Origin: Pusillimonas sp035515275
GTDB lineage: Bacteria; Pseudomonadota; Gammaproteobacteria; Burkholderiales; Burkholderiaceae_B
Direction of reading: 5' to 3'
Length of the DNA: 9,411 nucleotides
Assembly (NCBI RefSeq): GCF_035515275.1
Contig: NZ_DATJBQ010000120.1
Span: 1 to 9,411, forward strand
Shown here: positions 5,860-9,411 of the stretch, piece after piece
Layout of the letters: every line of letters begins with the position of its first letter
How positions within the stretch are numbered: position 1 is the first letter of the stretch
Position numbers and translations under genes: made by a program
Notes under the pieces: generated by a model
What the model saw: the letters and a program-made list of their open reading frames with translations, nothing else
Told to the model about the DNA's origin: nothing
Database searches by the model: none

Positions 5860-5961
5860 CTAGCCCGACCGAGTGGCCACTTCGGCTACTGGACGCTGGA
5901 GTTGGGTGATTTGCTTCACCGCTTCGAGTTTGAATTCTTCCGTAAATCGGGCCGTGCTCAT
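5860..5961 (-). pseudogene. IS3-family orfA, truncated N-terminal remnant
   Basis: The minus strand opens with ATG complementary to 5959-5961, preceded by CTGAGGAGATGATT, a strong Shine-Dalgarno (GAGGAG) at good spacing. It encodes 33 residues beginning MSTARFTEEFKLEAVKQI, continuing through PVAEVATRSG to a TAG at 5860-5862. This is the start of an IS3-family OrfA (HTH_Tnp_1/Transposase_8), normally about 90-100 residues with an LGVS.HSLY.W helix-turn-helix next. Here homology ends at ATRSG and the rest of orfA and all of orfB are missing. The element's left end should lie just outside, within about 5985-6020, but I could not define an inverted repeat. It is too short to appear in most ORF lists. 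Confidence 0.8.
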
Positions 5962-6055
5962 AATCATCTCCTCAGTGAGTACTATGAGGCTAAAAAGTGT
6001 CTAGCAAATCCTGGCCGATTCACTACAAACAAATGCGCGCTGATAAATAGGTTAC

Positions 6056-6123
6056 TTCACCTGCTGGTTCGATTCTGCCGCTACACTTTGAACGGTGCAT
6101 TACATGATTATGTTCCAGGTGAA
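6056..6123. repeat. 8-bp inverted repeat reaching the tetR ribosome binding site
   Basis: TTCACCTG (6056-6063) and CAGGTGAA (6116-6123) are perfect inverted copies 52 bp apart. The right arm covers the AGGTGA Shine-Dalgarno of the TetR gene. It could be a long-range stem, a spaced protein site, or chance. Confidence 0.35.
6117..6122 (+). promoter_or_regulatory. Ribosome binding site fixing the TTG start of the TetR gene
   Basis: AGGTGA ends six bases before the TTG at 6129-6131. No ATG lies in frame near the 5' end before residue 74, and the upstream ATGs at 6104 and 6110 are out of frame. The Shine-Dalgarno therefore supports the TTG start. Confidence 0.65.
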
Positions 6124-6128
6124 AACAA

Positions 6129-6728
6129 TTGAATTCCTTGCAGTCCAACCTGCCTAATGATGCACCCGTTGTAAGTGCTGCAAAGGCACGTTTGCTTGAT
6201 ACCGCGCGCGAGCTTTTTTGTCGTCGCGGCATTCACGCCACGGGCATAACCAGCATTATTGAAGAGTCGAACGTGTCGCGGCGCACGTTGTACGAGCATT
6301 TCGGCTCAAAAGACAACCTGCTACGGGCCGTGTTTGAACGTGAAGGCAAGATGTGGTTTGACTGGTTCGACGTTAACCTGCCCGCCATGTCTGCCGACCC
6401 CAAGACACAATTGATCAGGTTGTTTAACCTGTTGCACGACTGGTTCAGCGGCCCGGATTTTTACGGTTGTATCTTTATCAATGCAGTAGCCGAGCACGAC
6501 AAGCGATTGGGCTGGGTGGCGCCCCATGCCCATGCACACCTGAAGGCGGTGCGCGAACGCATACTACGGCTGGCCGAGGCGACCGGCTTGCCGCAGCCTG
6601 ACGTGGTAGCAGATCAGCTTTGCCTGCTGATCGACGGCTCAATTGTGTCGGCGATGGTGTCCCGCCGCCCCGATTCCGCCTTGACGGCGCAGAGCGTTGC
6701 GCTGACCTTGCTGGCCCGCCAGGAATAA
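6129..6728 (+). CDS. TetR/AcrR-family transcriptional repressor
   Basis: This 199-residue protein has a classic TetR N-terminal domain. ARLLDTARELFCRRGIHATG (20-39) is helix 1, followed by ITSIIEESNVSRRTLYEHFGSKDNLLRAVF (40-69), in which SRRTLYEHFGSK is the recognition helix region. The C-terminal ligand domain is unassigned but has GPDFYGCIFINAVAEH, seen in TetR proteins of the AcrR/YcdC type. Members repress nearby genes until a small molecule binds (family knowledge). The start is TTG with a well-placed AGGTGA. The gene lies 94 bp upstream of the ABC importer on the same strand, with an 18-bp palindrome between them, so it probably controls the importer. The ligand cannot be inferred. Confidence 0.92.
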   Translation: MNSLQSNLPNDAPVVSAAKARLLDTARELFCRRGIHATGITSIIEESNVSRRTLYEHFGSKDNLLRAVFEREGKMWFDWFDVNLPAMSADPKTQLIRLFNLLHDWFSGPDFYGCIFINAVAEHDKRLGWVAPHAHAHLKAVRERILRLAEATGLPQPDVVADQLCLLIDGSIVSAMVSRRPDSALTAQSVALTLLARQE

Positions 6729-6749
6729 GCATTCAACGAATCTGTCTAT

Positions 6750-6775
6750 TTGACGCTAGCGGAAGTCGATAGAAT
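6750..6775 (+). promoter_or_regulatory. Candidate promoter of the ABC importer operon
   Basis: TTGACG (6750-6755) matches the -35 consensus at five positions, and TAGAAT (6770-6775) matches the -10 at five of six, but the spacer is only 14 bases. If real, transcription starts near 6782, so the palindrome at 6786-6803 would cover the initially transcribed region. The short spacer lowers confidence. Confidence 0.3.
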
Positions 6776-6785
6776 AGCTCTCGTA

Positions 6786-6803
6786 GTAGATCGATCGGTC
6801 TAC
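6786..6803. promoter_or_regulatory. Putative TetR-family operator palindrome
   Basis: GTAGATCGATCGGTCTAC is an 18-bp palindrome with a single mismatched pair (T6791/G6798), centred on CGATCG. The layout TAGAYC-N4-GGTCTA is close to operators I recall for NemR-type TetR repressors. It sits after the TetR gene and 20 bp before the binding-protein ATG, where a bound repressor would block transcription. Confidence 0.6.
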
Positions 6804-6822
6804 CTTCGTGAAGAGAGCCCTC

Positions 6823-7908
6823 ATGTCCCGTTTCCTACCAAGCCTTCGTCGTTTCCTTCCTACTGCTTCGGCATCGACCATTGCCGGTTCCGCCCCAAGC
6901 GCTTCGCGTCGCCAGTTCTTGTGCGCTTGCGGTTGCGGCACACTTGCCGTTGGCTTGGCTGGTTTCGGCTTGCTTGGCGCTGCGACTCGCGCAGAAGCCG
7001 CCGCCGGCGGCGACCTGATCCGCGTGGGGCACATGCCTGCGGGTTGCGTGTCACACCTGCTTCTGGCCAAAGCGCGGGGGCTTTTCAAGCAAGCCGGCCT
7101 GCATGTAGAGCTTACCCAGTTCAATGGCCCTAGCGAGGCCTTGCAGGCATTGGAAGCCGATAATCTGGAACTGATACACAGCCCATGGACCATGAGCGTA
7201 GCCGCTCATGCCGAAGGTGCGCGCCACTTGCGCGTTATAGGTGGCTCGGGTCAGTCCGGCATCGAGCTGGTGGCCCGCAACGGTTCGGTCAGCAGCGTCG
7301 ACGAATTGATCGCAGAAGCCGGCAAGGGCTTGCGCATCGGTACACTGCGCCTGGACACGCTGGAGCTGGTCGGCTATGGCACGCTTTCAAAGAACGGCAA
7401 GTCTTACAACGACTACGACATGACCTTCTTCAACAGCATGGTGGGCATGGGAGAAGCTATCGCCAACGCTCGTGTGGACGTTTGTACTCTTGCCCAGCCT
7501 TACGCTGAAAGCGTGGTGCGCGAAACAGGCGCTGTGTATCTGACCGACTCCAACTCTGTATGGGGTCCCGAGGCGGCCGACTGCGTAGTCACCACCAAGG
7601 AGACAACCAGCAACCGTCGCGCCGAAGCGCTGGCAGCCTACCTTAAGGTGTTGCAGCAATCAGCCAATTCCTTCAACCAGGATTTAGAGGCCGCGCTTGA
7701 CGACCTGCAGCCGATTTATGGCGCACCGCGCGAGATTCTCCGCGTTGCGCTGAAGCGCCAGTTTCCGAACCCGGTGATCAGCGCCGCAGGTATTGCCGGA
7801 CTGCACCAAGGCGTGCGTTACCTGATCGAGCTTGGTTATCTGAGGGAAGACAACGTAGATGCCTTGCTTGATCTGCGCCATCAACCCGTTAAAGAAACCG
7901 TTTTGTAA
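6823..7908 (+). CDS. ABC importer binding protein, NMT1/SsuA-like, Tat-exported
   Basis: I take the ATG at 6823 (361 residues) because AAGAGAG lies five bases upstream; an in-frame GTG at 6808 adds five residues and has no such site. The leader is long. Residues 28-33 are SRRQFL, a twin-arginine motif, followed by a cysteine cluster CACGC (34-38), a hydrophobic stretch and a cleavage site near RAEA-AAGG (about 59). The mature part begins LIRVGHMPAG, then LLLAKARGLFKQAGLHVEL, the opening of NMT1/SsuA/NrtA-type binding proteins for nitrate, sulfonates, thiamine precursors and similar ligands (family knowledge). The permease follows after 5 bp and the ATPase after that, so it is the receptor of one importer. 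Tat export suggests folding or cofactor loading before export, but this is inference. The ligand is unknown. Confidence 0.85.
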   Translation: MSRFLPSLRRFLPTASASTIAGSAPSASRRQFLCACGCGTLAVGLAGFGLLGAATRAEAAAGGDLIRVGHMPAGCVSHLLLAKARGLFKQAGLHVELTQFNGPSEALQALEADNLELIHSPWTMSVAAHAEGARHLRVIGGSGQSGIELVARNGSVSSVDELIAEAGKGLRIGTLRLDTLELVGYGTLSKNGKSYNDYDMTFFNSMVGMGEAIANARVDVCTLAQPYAESVVRETGAVYLTDSNSVWGPEAADCVVTTKETTSNRRAEALAAYLKVLQQSANSFNQDLEAALDDLQPIYGAPREILRVALKRQFPNPVISAAGIAGLHQGVRYLIELGYLREDNVDALLDLRHQPVKETVL

Positions 7909-7913
7909 AAACC

Positions 7914-8804
7914 ATGACTTCAAGCCAAAGCTCAAGCCTCGTGGCTTCCGACACTGGGAGCCAGGCTTACGCCCAGCCCACTGCGCAGGCTACGCTTCGC
8001 AAAAGCCGGCTCAAGCGGCCTGACCGCCTGCTCCTGCTGGCAAAGGAGCTGGTCTGGTTTGCTCTAGCCTGGGCCCTGATTGTTGCTGTGTGGGAAATAG
8101 GTGCTTGGCAGGGCTGGCTCAATCCGCGTGTTTTGCCGCCACCCAGCGAGACCATTCCCTACTTACTTTCCGGCCAGACATCGATTGGTTTCGGCGTGCA
8201 GCGCGTCAGCCTGGCTGGGTCCATCGGGGCCACCATGCTGCGCGTTGCGATCGGCATGCTGGCAGGCATTGTCACGGCTTTTGTACTGGCAGTAATGGTG
8301 CTGGAAACACGCCGCCTGTCGCGTTTGATCATGCCGCTGGTGCAGTCGCTGGCGCCCATCGCACCGGTGGCCTGGATACCGTTCACTATCGCGGTAATAG
8401 GCATCGGCGGGCAAGCTGCGATGTTCATCGTGTTCATTACGGTGGTAGGGTCCATGACCCTGGCCCTGGTGGCAGCCTTGCGCAACGTGCCGATAGAGTA
8501 CCTGCGCATTGCCGGCAACCTTGGTACGCCGCGCCCGCGGCTGTGGCTGCGTGTGCTTTTACCCGCCATTGCCCCCAGCGCGGTAACCGCGGTAAGAATC
8601 AGTTTCTTTGGAGCCTGGATGGCTGTGCTGGCCGGCGAAATGGCTGGCATCAATTCCGGGCTGGGGCACGTAATCATCGTGGCACAGCAGATGTTCAACA
8701 TGAAGATGGTGATGCTCGGCATTATTACCATTGGCATCATCGGCTTTGCCGTGGACCGCCTGTTGCTAACATGCGGCCGTTGGATAGTGTGGTGGCAGCG
8801 ATGA
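7914..8804 (+). CDS. ABC importer permease, SsuC/TauC-like
   Basis: This 296-residue protein begins with a polar, Ser/Gln-rich N-terminus of about 40 residues, followed by about six hydrophobic segments, the first near 46-64 and others around 107-130, 156-178 and 266-285. The cytoplasmic EAA-type coupling loop is seen at about 188-222 (ALRNVPIEYLRIAGNLG...WLRVLLPAIAP), which docks on the ATPase. Sequences such as LPPPSETIPYLL and SAVTAVRISFFGAWMAVLAGEMAG are typical of nitrate/sulfonate/taurine importer permeases (BPD_transp_1). Inner-membrane channel of the importer whose receptor ends 5 bp upstream. Its stop overlaps the ATPase start (ATGA), indicating translational coupling. Substrate unknown. 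Confidence 0.92.
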   Translation: MTSSQSSSLVASDTGSQAYAQPTAQATLRKSRLKRPDRLLLLAKELVWFALAWALIVAVWEIGAWQGWLNPRVLPPPSETIPYLLSGQTSIGFGVQRVSLAGSIGATMLRVAIGMLAGIVTAFVLAVMVLETRRLSRLIMPLVQSLAPIAPVAWIPFTIAVIGIGGQAAMFIVFITVVGSMTLALVAALRNVPIEYLRIAGNLGTPRPRLWLRVLLPAIAPSAVTAVRISFFGAWMAVLAGEMAGINSGLGHVIIVAQQMFNMKMVMLGIITIGIIGFAVDRLLLTCGRWIVWWQR

Positions 8805-9411
8805 GCGCGCACGACCATTACCGCAAACACGGTGTGCAGCTTGAGTTTCGTAATGTGCGCAGGGTGTTTGGCCCCACAGCGCGTATCCACGCCGACCAGC
8901 TCACCATCCAGTCTGGCAGCCTGACCGTATTGCTTGGGCGCAGCGGCTGCGGCAAAACAACCTTGCTTAACCTAGCCGCCGGCCTTGACCAACCCGACAG
9001 CGGCCAAGTGCTACATGATGGCCAAGCGCTTTCCGATCCGGCCGAGCATAGCGCCTTCATTTTCCAGCACAACAACCTGTTTCCATGGATGACGGCGCAA
9101 GACAACATCAGCTTCGCCCTCGAAAACCAGGGCGTTCGTAAGGCCGATGCCCGCAGCCGTGCGCGTGACCTGCTTGAGCAGGTAGGGCTGGGCTCCTTGC
9201 ATGACCGCCTGCCTTCCCAGTTGTCGGGCGGTATGCGCCAGCGCGTCGCCCTGGCGCGCAGTACGGCTCTGAAGCCCAGGCTGATGCTACTTGACGAGCC
9301 GCTCTCGGCTCTGGATATCCAGACCCGACGCATGATGCAGCAGTACCTGCTGCAGACATGGCGTCTTACCCAGGCCACCATGCTGATGGTTACGCATGAT
9401 CTGTCTGAAGC
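8801..9411 (+). CDS. ABC importer ATPase, SsuB/TauB-like, C-terminus beyond window
   Basis: The reading frame opens at ATG 8801-8803, overlapping the permease stop by four bases, and runs off the end after 203 codons. Typical ABC ATPases of this class are about 250-270 residues, so only the C-terminal helices are missing. Visible motifs are Walker A GRSGCGKTT (46-54), the Q-loop FQHNN (Q89), signature LSGGMRQR (141-148), Walker B LMLLDEP (161-167), D-loop SALD (169-172) and the H-loop THD (H199). It hydrolyses ATP on the cytoplasmic side to drive uptake through the adjacent permease. All catalytic motifs appear intact. The class is nitrate/sulfonate/taurine-type; the substrate is unknown. Confidence 0.95.
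   Translation, partial: MSAHDHYRKHGVQLEFRNVRRVFGPTARIHADQLTIQSGSLTVLLGRSGCGKTTLLNLAAGLDQPDSGQVLHDGQALSDPAEHSAFIFQHNNLFPWMTAQDNISFALENQGVRKADARSRARDLLEQVGLGSLHDRLPSQLSGGMRQRVALARSTALKPRLMLLDEPLSALDIQTRRMMQQYLLQTWRLTQATMLMVTHDLSE

Noticed and set aside
5818..6132. A 104-codon plus-strand frame between the receptor and the TetR gene
   Set aside because: It overlaps the receptor stop, lies opposite the IS3 orfA remnant, and ends at the TetR start without a ribosome site or known motif.
8159..8890. A 243-codon minus-strand frame opposite the permease
   Set aside because: Rich in Met, Thr, Ala and Arg as expected for the antisense of a membrane protein, with no domain; the permease and ATPase on the plus strand are well supported.

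Overview
The window looks like a chromosomal segment of a betaproteobacterium, most likely Alcaligenaceae (Bordetella/Achromobacter/Pusillimonas group). The evidence is moderate-to-high GC, a Bug/TctC-type solute receptor (a family greatly expanded there), and a minus-strand cluster hemA-prfA-prmC-grxD-ubiX, an order I associate with that group. The genus cannot be fixed from sequence alone.

Region 1 (1-3835, minus strand) is core housekeeping: hemA (glutamyl-tRNA reductase), prfA (release factor 1), prmC (the methylase of the release-factor GGQ glutamine), grxD (monothiol CGFS glutaredoxin) and the first 23 codons of ubiX (flavin prenyltransferase). Gaps are 33-88 bp with no terminator seen, so one operon from a promoter near 3890 is likely. 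Region 2 (3836-4152) is the divergent intergenic segment, with a complete tRNA-Phe(GAA) gene on the plus strand, its own promoter and an intrinsic terminator.

Region 3 (about 4183-6020) is an insertion-sequence scrapyard. It starts with four copies of one 24-bp ISL3-family terminal repeat, all in the same orientation, and two diverged 3' tails of ISL3 transposase genes. An orphan tctC-type periplasmic receptor gene follows, then a broken start of an IS3-family orfA that still carries a strong ribosome binding site. The receptor gene is therefore bracketed by IS debris on both sides and was probably brought in or rearranged by it.

Region 4 (6129-9411, plus strand) is a probable regulator/transporter unit. 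A TetR-family repressor (TTG start) is followed by an ABC importer: a Tat-exported NMT1/SsuA-like binding protein, a SsuC/TauC-like permease and a SsuB/TauB-like ATPase cut by the window end. A near-perfect 18-bp palindrome lies just upstream of the importer genes and is the best candidate operator for the TetR protein. The substrate cannot be told from sequence.

Nothing here amounts to a clearly new defence or enzymatic system. The most unusual structure is the same-direction stack of ISL3 ends beside tRNA-Phe. The most testable regulatory idea is the TetR operator in front of the Tat-dependent importer.
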